From NCBI GenBank assembly GCA_943357175.1, contig CALRGE010000001.1:1-64000 (forward strand): a DNA stretch of 64,000 nt, written 5' to 3'. This document shows positions 22,830 to 31,257 of the stretch, piece after piece (within the stretch, counting starts at the first letter, position 1; every line of letters begins with the position of its first letter). The translations under genes and the position numbers were made by a program. Source of the DNA: Candidatus Peribacteria bacterium (GTDB taxonomy: Bacteria; Patescibacteriota; Gracilibacteria; UBA1369; 2-02-FULL-48-14). A model generated the notes under the pieces. The model saw only the letters and a program-made list of their open reading frames with translations. It ran no database searches and was not told the DNA's origin.

Positions 22830-23996
22830 ATGAAAAAGATTAGCAAAATAGGAAAGTTTTTTAAGACAAACCTTGTCTATCTTCTTTTATTTTTGTTGAT
22901 TGGCATGCAGGTGTGGCAGGGTTACAAGTTCAAAAATACTCTGGCACTTTTTGATTCCTTGGGTGGTGATAAAAATCAGGTTATTGAGGAGCTTTCAAAA
23001 ACGAGATCTTATGTGAAGGAGTTTGGAGCTGATATGAATCAGATTCGAAAGTTTTTACTTTTACCAACTAAGGATTATGTTTTTGATAAAGAAGAAGATG
23101 AGGTAGTAGCGAGTGATGATATTACAGCTAATTTTTTCGACTTTATTACTGCTCTTCAAAAGTCTGATCAAGATGCGAAAATGTTTAGTGATGCAATGGA
23201 AGCAATTAAATCTTGGGTTTTGACTGATCTTGGTGGTGGATTGAGCGTTGTGAATGATGGGTCGATTTTCAAGTTTATGAATAGCTCCGGTAGTGAAGTT
23301 GCTAAAGTTGTTTTGTCTACTGAAGGTGAAATTGAGGCGACTTCATTTGGTGCTGAGGAAATTTATTCAGGTGGTTCTGTTGAAGATTTGATTGCTGCTT
23401 TTAAAGGTTTTGTTGCTGGAGATCTAATCCAAGTAGAAAAAAATATTGAAGCTGTGCGCGTTGCTAAGTTGAAATTAATAAGTGAAACTTTACCATCGGC
23501 AGAAGTTCAGGCTGTTCTAAATTCCAAGAAAATAATTTTTAGTGCTGAGAAGGAAAATGAAACTTCATATTATTATGATCTGACAAATTCATCAGGTGAT
23601 TTAGTGGGGACTTTAAGTATAAGTAAAAGTTCTGCATGTTTAACTTTGAATGATGCTTGCGTGACTGATTTGCTTGGAGCGTTGACTACTTTAGATGTGA
23701 GAAGTGCTTTGGAGAAAAAAGTGGCTGATCGAAAGAAGCAGATTGATGATCTACTTTTAGATGCCGGCTTTCAGGCCACATTGAAAAAATCGTCTATCAG
23801 TATAAGTTTTTCTGATGAAACAGATAGCCGAGTGAATTATAAAGTTAGTTCCGGTTTGCAGGTTTATACTATATTTATAGACAAGTCGACAGGGCAGGTG
23901 ATGGTGGAAAAATCTGGCGGCGGAACCTCAACTCTACTCAGCGCAACCGATGAGCTTAGGCTCAAAAAAAAAGCCCCGACTTCTCTGTTGAGCTAG
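22830..23996 (+). CDS. Membrane-anchored N-terminal part of an LCP-family protein (0 frame)
   Basis: 388 aa: a basic N-terminus, one TM helix (about 14-29), then a large extracytoplasmic region with two related alpha/beta segments and no family that I recognise. The frame ends at 23994-23996 just after ...LRLKKKAPTS. The LCP domain continues in the -1 frame. The overlap contains an A9 run (23964-23972), an 8-nt spacer and a stem-loop (23981-24018). Terminated normally it would give a membrane protein without LCP domain; after a -1 shift it would give a 665-aa anchored LCP enzyme. Confidence 0.75.
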   Translation: MKKISKIGKFFKTNLVYLLLFLLIGMQVWQGYKFKNTLALFDSLGGDKNQVIEELSKTRSYVKEFGADMNQIRKFLLLPTKDYVFDKEEDEVVASDDITANFFDFITALQKSDQDAKMFSDAMEAIKSWVLTDLGGGLSVVNDGSIFKFMNSSGSEVAKVVLSTEGEIEATSFGAEEIYSGGSVEDLIAAFKGFVAGDLIQVEKNIEAVRVAKLKLISETLPSAEVQAVLNSKKIIFSAEKENETSYYYDLTNSSGDLVGTLSISKSSACLTLNDACVTDLLGALTTLDVRSALEKKVADRKKQIDDLLLDAGFQATLKKSSISISFSDETDSRVNYKVSSGLQVYTIFIDKSTGQVMVEKSGGGTSTLLSATDELRLKKKAPTSLLS

Positions 23997-24018
23997 CAAG
24001 TGAAGATTTAACAGAGAA
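23964..24018 (+). promoter_or_regulatory. Candidate programmed -1 frameshift signal
   Basis: 0-frame codons CTC AAA AAA AAA GCC form an A9 slippery run. After an 8-nt spacer (GCCCCGAC) comes a perfect 9-bp stem TTCTCTGTT (23981-23989) / AACAGAGAA (24010-24018), extendable inward by three more pairs counting G-U. This is the geometry of known -1 sites. The run could equally allow transcriptional slippage, or be a one-base homopolymer deletion. Confidence 0.55.
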
Positions 24019-24037
24019 TCCGACGGATTTTAACCTT

Positions 24038-24826
24038 TTGTTGCTCGGTCAAAACGGTACAAATGTGGACACGATAATGTTTGCGAACGTTAGTATCGAT
24101 AATCGTAAGATCAGTTTGGTCAGCATTCCGCGTGATCTTTATTATCAAGATCAGAAAATTAATGGGGTTTATGCAAAGTATGGAATGTTTGAATTTCAGA
24201 AGGAAATTGAAGATATAGTTGGAATGAAGATTCAAAAATATATAATGGTAGACATGTATGTTTTTGCCGACATCATTGATTTGATGGGTGGGATTGATAT
24301 GACACTAGATGAAGATTTGGTAGATCCAACCTACAAAACTTGTGACAATGGTGTTTGCTCCACTCTTTATTATCCGGCTGGTGATTATCATTTTAGTGGT
24401 GTGCAGGCTTTGCGAGTTGTGCGTTCAAGACACACAAGTTCAGATTATTCTCGAGCAGCTCGACAGCAGTTAGTATTAGAAGCAGTAAAGTCAAAAATTG
24501 CAGGTTTGCAATTAGGTGATGGAGCGAAAGTTTTGGCAATTATCAAAACTGTTTTGGCTTCAACTCAGTCAAATATTACACTCGACGAAGCGCTTTTATA
24601 TTACTTCCGCTTCCAGAGTTTTGATCTAAATGGTGGCAACGTAATTAGTAGCGGAAATGTTTTGGATTCGGTTCAAGTTCCTGTCGATTACACAACTAAT
24701 CGTACTCAAGAAATTTGCTCAGAAGATGGTGCTTGTGAAGAGGGTTTCGTGATAGATACTCTTTCACCACGTGGCGGCGACTGGGAATTGATTAAGAAGT
24801 TTGTGAGATATTCGATTGAGCAGTGA
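24038..24826 (+). CDS. LytR-CpsA-Psr (LCP) catalytic domain, -1 frame continuation
   Basis: LCP enzymes transfer undecaprenyl-linked glycopolymers to the cell wall. The frame is open from 23960 and has no ATG before the domain; 24038 is only a TTG inside the first strand, NLLLLGQNG. Motifs: VSIPRDLYYQDQKINGVYAK (pyrophosphate-binding Arg), MGGIDMTLDEDLVD, and SGVQALRVVRSRHTSSDYSR followed by AARQQ, all LCP hallmarks. It lacks its own TM anchor, which LCP proteins need. The anchor is encoded in the overlapping upstream frame, so the two ORFs are best read as one gene. It meets the next gene tail to tail (24826/24827). Confidence 0.8.
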   Translation: MLLGQNGTNVDTIMFANVSIDNRKISLVSIPRDLYYQDQKINGVYAKYGMFEFQKEIEDIVGMKIQKYIMVDMYVFADIIDLMGGIDMTLDEDLVDPTYKTCDNGVCSTLYYPAGDYHFSGVQALRVVRSRHTSSDYSRAARQQLVLEAVKSKIAGLQLGDGAKVLAIIKTVLASTQSNITLDEALLYYFRFQSFDLNGGNVISSGNVLDSVQVPVDYTTNRTQEICSEDGACEEGFVIDTLSPRGGDWELIKKFVRYSIEQ

Positions 24827-25972
24827 CTATTTGATTTCTGCTTCGGTCCAAGTTAAATCAGGTTTCACTGTGATTTTGTAGCGTAATGTTTTTTCTTCTT
24901 CCGTCCAAGTAGGGCCACCCATCAGACCACCATTTTCATCAAGCACCCTCATACTCTTATAACTTCTTGTATAGTGAATGATAAGATTTCCATCTTTGTT
25001 TTCTAGAATTGCATTGGAAGGGCAGGATATTGCTGGTAGCAGTTCTTTTAATTTGCTTATTACAGGTGAGTATTTATTATATAAGCTATTGGGTCTTCCT
25101 GGTTCGTTGAAATTGATCTTATCAATTTCATATCTGAGTGAACGTAACTCTTTTTTATCTGCTTCTAATTTAATAGTCTTTTCTTCTTCAATTTGCTTTG
25201 CAGTTAATGGAGTAGGTGCAGGAGCGAAGGGACTTATGGATGAATAGGTACCCAAACGACTCAAACCGTTTGATGGTTCTGCTTCCCGTATGATTCGTTT
25301 CTGTTCACTTATTACTTTTAATGCTGCACGATCGTAATCTGTTAGAGATTTTATTTCATAAGTAAAATCAGGTTTTATTATAGTCTTATTGTATGCAGTA
25401 TAAATAACTATATTTCCATTTTGTGCGTCTAAATCAATATCAGCTAAAATTTCCAGTTTTGTTCGATCACGTAATTCTTTTAATATTCCCTCTGTGTAAC
25501 CATATGGATCTGAGCCCTTAACTCTTATGGAAGAAATCTTAGAAAGCATATCACTATGACGCCTTTTTATTTTCTCAATTCCATCATCTTCAACAATTTT
25601 AATTTGCTCCGGAGTAAATGTAGCGTCGGTTTCGATTGTGAAATCCGGTTTTATTACTAGTTTAATAAATTCATTAGAATCATAAGAACCACGAACTTTA
25701 CCAAAAATAACTATGTTATCACCTTCTACAGTAAGTGGAAGCGGAGTTGGAAGGTTATAATGAATTTTTGAGCCGAACATGGCTCTAAGTTCAAGTGAAA
25801 TTTCTTTTTTATTACCAGTATTAGTTGCAATTTGGTCTTTTAGTTCCAGCAGGCGTGTTTTATTTCTTTCTAGCTTCTCTATTTCATCAAGCTTTTTCGA
25901 AACTTCTGCTTGTTCAGGAGTTAACGGCTTTTCTATTGGCTCTCTTTCGCCACCTGATTCTAATCCTGACAT
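24827..25972 (-). CDS. Repeat protein of unknown function (IKPDFT repeats)
   Basis: 381 aa, no family recognised. It has a charged helical start (about 18-50) and then three copies of a beta-rich unit, each with an N-I-V-I strand and ending K-P-D-F/L-T: about 86-115 (LVIKPDFTIETD), 187-208 (TIIKPDFTYEIK) and the C-terminus (TVKPDLTWTEAEIK). A Pro-rich stretch lies between units 2 and 3. No signal peptide. The promoter region is closely similar to that of the 181-aa orphan at 38155-38700, suggesting shared control. Confidence 0.65.
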   Translation of the reverse strand: MSGLESGGEREPIEKPLTPEQAEVSKKLDEIEKLERNKTRLLELKDQIATNTGNKKEISLELRAMFGSKIHYNLPTPLPLTVEGDNIVIFGKVRGSYDSNEFIKLVIKPDFTIETDATFTPEQIKIVEDDGIEKIKRRHSDMLSKISSIRVKGSDPYGYTEGILKELRDRTKLEILADIDLDAQNGNIVIYTAYNKTIIKPDFTYEIKSLTDYDRAALKVISEQKRIIREAEPSNGLSRLGTYSSISPFAPAPTPLTAKQIEEEKTIKLEADKKELRSLRYEIDKINFNEPGRPNSLYNKYSPVISKLKELLPAISCPSNAILENKDGNLIIHYTRSYKSMRVLDENGGLMGGPTWTEEEKTLRYKITVKPDLTWTEAEIK

Positions 25973-25993
25973 ATTTGTTTTTGTTAAATCAGA

Positions 25994-26082
25994 TAATTAT
26001 AACATGAAATACCCCCCCCGCAAGGTTTGGTAAAATTAACAGGGAAGAATCTACCGCTGGCGGTAAAGTTGAACCTGTAAAA
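25994..26082 (-). promoter_or_regulatory. Shared promoter/palindrome module, copy 1
   Basis: Minus strand: TTGCGG (26018-26023), 16-bp spacer with eight G, TATAAT (25996-26001). About 35 bp upstream is the palindrome TACCGC-TG-GCGGTA (26052-26065). Roughly 85% identical by eye over 88 bp to 38722-38810, which also lies directly upstream of an orphan gene. Confidence 0.65.
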
Positions 26083-26207
26083 TTTACTTAGCCTATTCCA
26101 TACAAGAATTTATCCGTATTTATAGCTATGTCTTCTTTCGTTTTACTGTCAGATTTTAAGATATGCTTTTCATCAAGCTCGTGACTGACTGTACATTTCG
26201 AGTTATC

Positions 26208-26235
26208 TTTACAGACAAAAAATTACTGATATCAT
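26208..26235 (+). promoter_or_regulatory. Promoter of the 64-aa ORF
   Basis: TTTACA (26208-26213), 16-bp spacer, TATCAT (26230-26235), then 6 nt to the ATG at 26242: leaderless geometry. Confidence 0.5.
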
Positions 26236-26241
26236 GCGTCC

Positions 26242-26436
26242 ATGAAAAATGCGCCTAGCAATCTTGATACAAATGGACAGCTCATGCTTCTTGGGTCAGA
26301 ACTTGCTGAAAAAATTGATCCAAGAGTAGATTGTGCAATTGAAGATCCAGAAATTCGTGACGCAGTAAAATGGGCAAGGGAGAGTTTGTATGCAGGTACG
26401 ATTGTTGAATTTACCGAAGAAGTTACCGTTGCTTAA
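26242..26436 (+). CDS. Small acidic protein of unknown function
   Basis: 64 aa, acidic, without Cys, signal or TM; no family recognised. Support for it being real is the promoter with a -10 box 6 nt before the ATG and an open frame ending exactly at the convergent map gene: the two stops share the bases TTAA at 26433-26436. It could be a small regulator or simply an orphan. Confidence 0.5.
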   Translation: MKNAPSNLDTNGQLMLLGSELAEKIDPRVDCAIEDPEIRDAVKWARESLYAGTIVEFTEEVTVA

Positions 26437-27194
26437 GCTGAAACTTCGCCTGGTCTGAGTGTTAGAACTTCGACTCCGCTTTCTGTAACAAGAACGGTGT
26501 GTTCATGTTGAATTCCCCAAGAACCGTCTTTTGTGGAAAGTGTCCAACCGTCTTTTTCAGTGTAGATTTTTGGATTACCGTTTACGAGAATTGGTTCGAT
26601 TGCAATTGTTAGGCCTGGTTTCATTGCCGGTCCATTGTGAGGTTTTCCGTAATTGTAAACGTAAGGTTCTTCATGCAGCTTGTAACCAATTCCATGTCCT
26701 GTTAATTCGGGTACAACTCTGTATCCACCTCCACGCACAACTCTTTCTATTGCATGGCCAATATCGCCAATTTTATTGCCTGGTTTAACTTGCCGAATGC
26801 CGGCCCAAGTTGCGCGGATACAAGTATCTACGAATTTTTTAGTTTCCGGACTGCATTTACCAACACATACAGCTACCGCTGAATCTGTATTTAGATTGTC
26901 GAGAATAACTCCGCAGTCTATTGAAAGAATGTCGCCATCGTTCAAAACACGCTTGTTTGGGATTGTGTGTACAACTTCTTCATTTACGCTTGTGCAGAGA
27001 ATAGAAGGGTAGCCATGGTAACCTTTGAATCCTGGTCTTACTTTGTATTGTTCAAATAATTTTTCCGCGGCATGTTCAAGATCGAGAGTCGTAATTCCAG
27101 GTCGTACTAATTTTTCAAGTTCAGCTAAAATTAGGCCGAGAATTTTCCCGCCTCTTCGCATTGAATCGATTTCTTTTTCTGATTTTAAAGACAT
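26433..27194 (-). CDS. map: Methionine aminopeptidase, type I
   Basis: Removes the initiator Met from nascent proteins. It is 253 aa, type Ia without N-terminal zinc finger. The dinuclear metal ligands are seen in ILSIDCGVILDNLNTDSAV (two Asp), ELTGHGIGYKLHE (His), MKPGLTIAIEPIL (Glu) and SWGIQHEHTVLV (Glu). It overlaps adk by 10 nt in the secY-adk-map order of the spc operon. The usual next gene, infA, is displaced by a 4.4-kb insertion. Confidence 0.96.
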   Translation of the reverse strand: MSLKSEKEIDSMRRGGKILGLILAELEKLVRPGITTLDLEHAAEKLFEQYKVRPGFKGYHGYPSILCTSVNEEVVHTIPNKRVLNDGDILSIDCGVILDNLNTDSAVAVCVGKCSPETKKFVDTCIRATWAGIRQVKPGNKIGDIGHAIERVVRGGGYRVVPELTGHGIGYKLHEEPYVYNYGKPHNGPAMKPGLTIAIEPILVNGNPKIYTEKDGWTLSTKDGSWGIQHEHTVLVTESGVEVLTLRPGEVSA

Positions 27195-27829
27195 TTGAAG
27201 TGCGGGCTTAGTACTTCAAATATTTCTTTAGTTACATTCCCGATTGATTCTCTTCCATTCACATCTAACATTAAACCGCGTGATTTATAATCATTAATTA
27301 CAGGCAGAGTTTTTTCAGTGAAAGTTGAAAGGCGAATCTTGATTGCATCAGGAGTATCATCTGAACGAGTGATAAGTTCTCCACCGCATTTCTCGCATAC
27401 CGGCTTATCATAAAATGCAGGATAAATTTCTTTGCACTTTGTACAAATTCTTCTAGTTGTTAATCGTTTCATTGCTTCTTCTTCAGTGAGGTTAATTGTT
27501 AGCCCCATAAAAGAGCGACCCTCTTTTTTCATAAGAGCATCGAATTGTACTTGTTGATCGTCAGAACGTGGAATGCCGTCGAACAGCGCGCAAGCGCCTT
27601 CCGGTAATTGGTGCAAGAAATTCGCAACAATCTCCATCACGACTTCAGTTGGAACTAGTTTTCCTGATTCAATTATACTTTTAACTTTCTTTGCTAGTTC
27701 AGTATCAAGGCTGGAAAGTTTTCTTAGTTCGCCGCCGGTTTCAAAAATTTGTAGATTAAACTTCTCAGCGATTATTTTACTTTGTGTTCCTTTCCCTGAG
27801 CCTTGAATGCCGAAGAGTACTAGATCCAT
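27185..27829 (-). CDS. adk: Adenylate kinase with zinc-type LID
   Basis: Interconverts ATP + AMP and 2 ADP. It is 214 aa. The P-loop GIQGSGKGTQSK is at residues 7-18, an AMP-binding segment follows, and FDGIPRSDDQQ matches the family's FDGFPRT motif. The LID has four Cys (RRICTKCKEIYPAF ... CEKCGGE), the zinc-binding form typical of Gram-positives and many CPR. The gene lies 1 nt after secY and overlaps map by 10 nt. Confidence 0.96.
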   Translation of the reverse strand: MDLVLFGIQGSGKGTQSKIIAEKFNLQIFETGGELRKLSSLDTELAKKVKSIIESGKLVPTEVVMEIVANFLHQLPEGACALFDGIPRSDDQQVQFDALMKKEGRSFMGLTINLTEEEAMKRLTTRRICTKCKEIYPAFYDKPVCEKCGGELITRSDDTPDAIKIRLSTFTEKTLPVINDYKSRGLMLDVNGRESIGNVTKEIFEVLSPHFKCL

Positions 27830-27830
27830 A

Positions 27831-29135
27831 TTAGCCTTTATAGAATCTGTCGTAGTGGTGAGTGAGAAGCTGTGAGTTTATTTGTCTAACTAGATCTAAG
27901 ACAACACCTACTACGATGATTAGTCCGCTACCGCTTATTAAAACTTGAATTGTTCCAAGGTCTAGGGAAGAGAATACAGATTGTAATATTAGAGGTAGAA
28001 CTGCTATGAAGGCAACCATTGATCCTCCGAATAGATTTAATCTGTTTGAAACTTTTCCAATGTATTCTGCAGTTTCTTTTCCAGGTCTTAATCCAGGAAC
28101 GAAACCACCACGTTTTTGAATGTTATCTGCAACCTGTGTTTCATTAAATACGATGCTTACATAGAAGTATGTGAATCCAATGATAAGTAAGAAGAAAGTT
28201 ACTCCATAAAGCCATGAACCTGGGTTGAAAACTGTTGTCATGAATGTACCGATATCTTTCACCCACTGGCTGTCTGCATATATAAGGAACTGACCGATAA
28301 TTGATGGGAAAGTTACTATAGAAACGGCGAAGATAATTGGAATCATTCCGGCCTGGTTAACACGAATTGGCAAGAAAGATTGTTGCCCCTTTGCCTTTCC
28401 TCGCTGCCCCGCATATGTTATTGGAATTCTTCTCTGACCTTCCGTAAACATAACTATGAGTAGACAGAGTATGATAGTTATTAAGATGATTCCTACTAAA
28501 GGAATTAACCTTTCTGATTCTGAACTTGCAAGTGCCAAAGTTGGCCCTACAATTCCCGGTAAACCAGCAACGATACTTGCAAAAATTAATATAGAAGTTC
28601 CATTTCCAATGCCGTGCTCCGTAATAATTTCACCAATCCACATAAGTACCACAGTACCTGTTGAGATTGTTAACATTATTGGAAGAACGATTGTCGGATC
28701 ACCTATATTCTCAATGATTGGCACTTGTGCTTGAGAGTTGATTAATGTGATCATTCCAAATGATTGCAATAGCGCAAGAGGGAAGGTTAACCATCTAGTG
28801 TATCTGTTAATTGTTTTTCTTCCGCTTTCACCTTCTTTGGAAATTTCTTCAAGTCTTGGAACAATTACTGTAAGAAGCTGCATTATTACTGAAGCGTTGA
28901 TGTATGGAGAAAGTCCCATCAAAACGATGGAGAAATTTTCTGCACCTCCACCTGTTAAAACGCTAAAAGCTCCAAGTAATGAATTCTTATTGAAAACATA
29001 TTCTAGAGCTTCTCGATTTACTCCCGGGATAGTGATGTGCGTTAAAACTCTGTACAACACAATCATTGCAAGAGTGAAAAGAATCTTTTTTCTTAAATCT
29101 TTAGAACTCCAGATTTGCTGTAAGTATTTAAGCAT
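27831..29135 (-). CDS. secY: Preprotein translocase subunit SecY
   Basis: Central channel of the Sec translocon, 434 aa with ten TM helices. The family pattern includes ITIPGVNREAL in the first periplasmic loop, GLSPYINASVIMQLLTVI in TM2 with the plug region before it, and the cytoplasmic loop RRIPITYAGQRGKA. It lies 4 nt after rplO, as in other spc operons. Confidence 0.97.
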   Translation of the reverse strand: MLKYLQQIWSSKDLRKKILFTLAMIVLYRVLTHITIPGVNREALEYVFNKNSLLGAFSVLTGGGAENFSIVLMGLSPYINASVIMQLLTVIVPRLEEISKEGESGRKTINRYTRWLTFPLALLQSFGMITLINSQAQVPIIENIGDPTIVLPIMLTISTGTVVLMWIGEIITEHGIGNGTSILIFASIVAGLPGIVGPTLALASSESERLIPLVGIILITIILCLLIVMFTEGQRRIPITYAGQRGKAKGQQSFLPIRVNQAGMIPIIFAVSIVTFPSIIGQFLIYADSQWVKDIGTFMTTVFNPGSWLYGVTFFLLIIGFTYFYVSIVFNETQVADNIQKRGGFVPGLRPGKETAEYIGKVSNRLNLFGGSMVAFIAVLPLILQSVFSSLDLGTIQVLISGSGLIIVVGVVLDLVRQINSQLLTHHYDRFYKG

Positions 29136-29139
29136 TTAA

Positions 29140-29619
29140 TTATTTTTTAGCTACTTCTTTCTCTTTCTTTGGAGCAAGTTTGCTTACAATCACTTTTCCA
29201 CCAGCTTTTTCAACAGCAGCAATTGCTTTCTCTGATGCTGAATCAACGTGGATTGTTAGTTTTTTAGTAAGTTTTCCTGTCGCTAATAGTTTAAGTTTCA
29301 TTGTCTTCTTTGTAAATAGTCCCTTCTCTTTAAGAGTTGTAGCATCTACAGTAGCTCCTTCTTCAAAGAATTTTTCTAGTCTTTCAAGATTGATAGGGTA
29401 GTAATGAACTTTATTAATGTTCTTAAATCCTTTCAACTTTGGCATTCTTCTTGAGATTGGAGTCTGTCCTCCTTCGAAACCTCTTCGGATTTTTCCACCT
29501 GTTCGAGCTGTCTGTCCTTTACCACCACGACCAGAGTAATTACCTCGAGTTCTTCCTCGGCCAATTCTTTTCTTAGCTTTTGCGCTACCCGGATTTTTTT
29601 TAAGTGTATTCTGTTTCAT
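29140..29619 (-). CDS. rplO: Ribosomal protein uL15
   Basis: Late-assembly 50S protein, 159 aa. The Gly-rich N-terminus KKRIGRGRTRGNYSGRGGKG and RRGFEGGQTPISRRMPKLKG are diagnostic; the tail is Lys/Glu-rich. It follows rpsE after only 2 nt: rpmD (uL30), which normally sits between rpsE and rplO, is absent. Confidence 0.97.
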   Translation of the reverse strand: MKQNTLKKNPGSAKAKKRIGRGRTRGNYSGRGGKGQTARTGGKIRRGFEGGQTPISRRMPKLKGFKNINKVHYYPINLERLEKFFEEGATVDATTLKEKGLFTKKTMKLKLLATGKLTKKLTIHVDSASEKAIAAVEKAGGKVIVSKLAPKKEKEVAKK

Positions 29620-29621
29620 AT

Positions 29622-30257
29622 TTAAGCTTTAGGTTTTTTAGGAGTTGTTGCTGGTTTTGCAGCTGGTTTTGAATGAGTCTGACCTGCTTTTGCCATTTCT
29701 TTAGCTTCTGATTTGTTGATTTGTTTAACTTCAGGAGCAGCTCGGTCTTCACCTGTAACTACAGCTTTTTTCTTCTCTAATTCAGGCCTTTCTCTTAGTC
29801 TTGAAAGTGCAACGTAAGCTGCCTTTGTATTGTTTACACGGTTTGAAGAACCAATTGTTTTTGACAAGATGTTTTTGATTCCACAGATTTCCACAACTTT
29901 TCTTACTGCACCTCCGGCAATAATACCTGTACCTTCACTTGCTGGCTTCAAAAGAACAATCGATGCTTTGAATTTGATTTGAATTGTGTGAGGAATTGTT
30001 CCGTTGTAAATCGGAATCTTGATCATGTTCTTTCTAGCTTTTGAAACAGCTTTTGAAATTGCATTTGGCACTTCAACTGATTTACCAATTCCGTATCCGA
30101 TTCGTCCTTTTTTATCTCCAACAACCACTGTTGCTCTAAATCTTAAACGACGTCCACCTTTAACTACACGAGTTACCCTGTCGATTTGGATTACTTCCTC
30201 TTCGAACTCTTTAGGTTCTCTTTTGCCGTTGAATTGTTTTCTTTCAGGTTTAGACAT
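29622..30257 (-). CDS. rpsE: Ribosomal protein uS5 with C-terminal tail
   Basis: 30S fidelity protein at the mRNA entry, 211 aa, longer than the usual 165. The S5 double-stranded RNA-binding domain has VVKGGRRLRFRATVVVGD and the C-terminal domain has PASEGTGIIAGGAVRKVVEI. The last 45 residues are a low-complexity Lys/Ala/Pro tail ending in KPATTPKKPKA. It is the gene immediately before rplO, with no rpmD. Confidence 0.97.
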   Translation of the reverse strand: MSKPERKQFNGKREPKEFEEEVIQIDRVTRVVKGGRRLRFRATVVVGDKKGRIGYGIGKSVEVPNAISKAVSKARKNMIKIPIYNGTIPHTIQIKFKASIVLLKPASEGTGIIAGGAVRKVVEICGIKNILSKTIGSSNRVNNTKAAYVALSRLRERPELEKKKAVVTGEDRAAPEVKQINKSEAKEMAKAGQTHSKPAAKPATTPKKPKA

Positions 30258-30284
30258 ATAAGGTTAAGATTTTTAGGGGGTTAG

Positions 30285-30299
30285 CTCACCTTCGGTGAG
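30285..30299 (-). other. Stop-proximal hairpin after rplR
   Basis: CTCACC-TTC-GGTGAG begins 2 nt downstream of the rplR stop (TAA TA CTCACC...). One of six hairpins of this kind; see findings. Confidence 0.6.
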
Positions 30300-30301
30300 T
30301 A

Positions 30302-30646
30302 TTAAAATTGTAGGCCGCCCTCACGAGCGCCTTCGGCTAGAGCTTTTACTCGGCCATGATATTTGTAACCGTTTCTATCAAATACACAAGTTTCAATTCC
30401 AGCTGCCTTTGCTTTTTCAGCAAGTTCCGCACCAATTTTTTTAGCATTTTCTACTTTTGTTCCTTTCTTCATCTTAAGATCACTTACAGATGCAATTGTT
30501 TTCATTGAAGTGTCGTCAATCAGCTGAGCATATGTTGCAGCTAGACTTCTGAAAACTACAAGTCGTGGACGAGCTGCTACGCCGCTAACTTTAGCTTTAA
30601 TTCGAGCGTGCCTTCTTTTTCGTTGTGTGATTTTAGTGTTTTTCAT
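30302..30646 (-). CDS. rplR: Ribosomal protein uL18
   Basis: 5S rRNA-binding 50S protein, 114 aa. [19 protein letters not shown] followed by [15 protein letters not shown] and the C-terminal [19 protein letters not shown] are standard. It is flanked on both sides by 41-44-nt gaps holding stop-proximal hairpins rather than the tight spacing seen elsewhere in this operon. Confidence 0.97.
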   Translation of the reverse strand: MKNTKITQRKRRHARIKAKVSGVAARPRLVVFRSLAATYAQLIDDTSMKTIASVSDLKMKKGTKVENAKKIGAELAEKAKAAGIETCVFDRNGYKYHGRVKALAEGAREGGLQF

Positions 30647-30670
30647 AATAGGGTTAGTTTCTTAGTGTAG

Positions 30671-30685
30671 CTCGACTTCGTCGAG
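30671..30685 (-). other. Stop-proximal hairpin after rplF
   Basis: CTCGAC-TTC-GTCGAG 2 nt downstream of the rplF TAA. Same architecture as the rplR hairpin with a compensatory change in the stem. Confidence 0.6.
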
Positions 30686-30687
30686 TA

Positions 30688-31239
30688 TTACGCAGCTTTA
30701 GCCGCTGACTTACCAGCTTTTCGTCTGATATGTTCATCTTGATATTTAATACCTTTTCCTTTGTAAGGTTCTGGAGGTCTGTAAGCTCGGATTTCTGCAC
30801 AAACTTGTCCAACAAGTTGTTTATCTACACCTGAAACTGTTAGTAGGTTTTTCTTTTCTTCATCTAGTTTGAATACAATTCCTGCTGGAGTTGGGTATTC
30901 AACCGGGTGAGAAAAACCAAGGTTCAAAATAAGTTTTGTTGGTTGAACCACAGCTTTGTAACCTACTCCGTTGATCTCCAATTTCTTGAAGAATCCAACT
31001 GTTACACCTGTCATCATGTTACTGATCAAAGTTCTTGTAATTCCGTGTAGGCTCTTCTTGATCGCTGTTTCTGCATCTTTAGTCACTAGAACTTCGCTGT
31101 CTTTGATTTCAACTGTTATTTCAGGGTTGATATTCAATTTAAGTTCACCTTTTGGACCTTTAACTGTGAGAACTTGTTCTTCTCTTGTTACAGTTACTCC
31201 TGCAGGGATCTTTACTGGTAGTCTTCCAATTCTTGACAT
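30688..31239 (-). CDS. rplF: Ribosomal protein uL6
   Basis: 50S protein at the base of the stalk, 183 aa, two duplicated domains. MSRIGRLPVKIPAGVTVT at the start and the family motif PPEPYKGKGIKYQDEHIRRK near the end are clear; the tail is Ala/Lys-rich. The next gene, rplR, is 41 nt away with a hairpin between them. Confidence 0.97.
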   Translation of the reverse strand: MSRIGRLPVKIPAGVTVTREEQVLTVKGPKGELKLNINPEITVEIKDSEVLVTKDAETAIKKSLHGITRTLISNMMTGVTVGFFKKLEINGVGYKAVVQPTKLILNLGFSHPVEYPTPAGIVFKLDEEKKNLLTVSGVDKQLVGQVCAEIRAYRPPEPYKGKGIKYQDEHIRRKAGKSAAKAA

Positions 31240-31257
31240 AAAATTATTTAATTTATA

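Noticed and set aside
26012-26019. C8 run as a phase-variable promoter spacer
   Set aside because: The homopolymer in the spacer could vary promoter strength, but copy 2 of the module has an interrupted run, so variation is not a shared property; kept only as a note.
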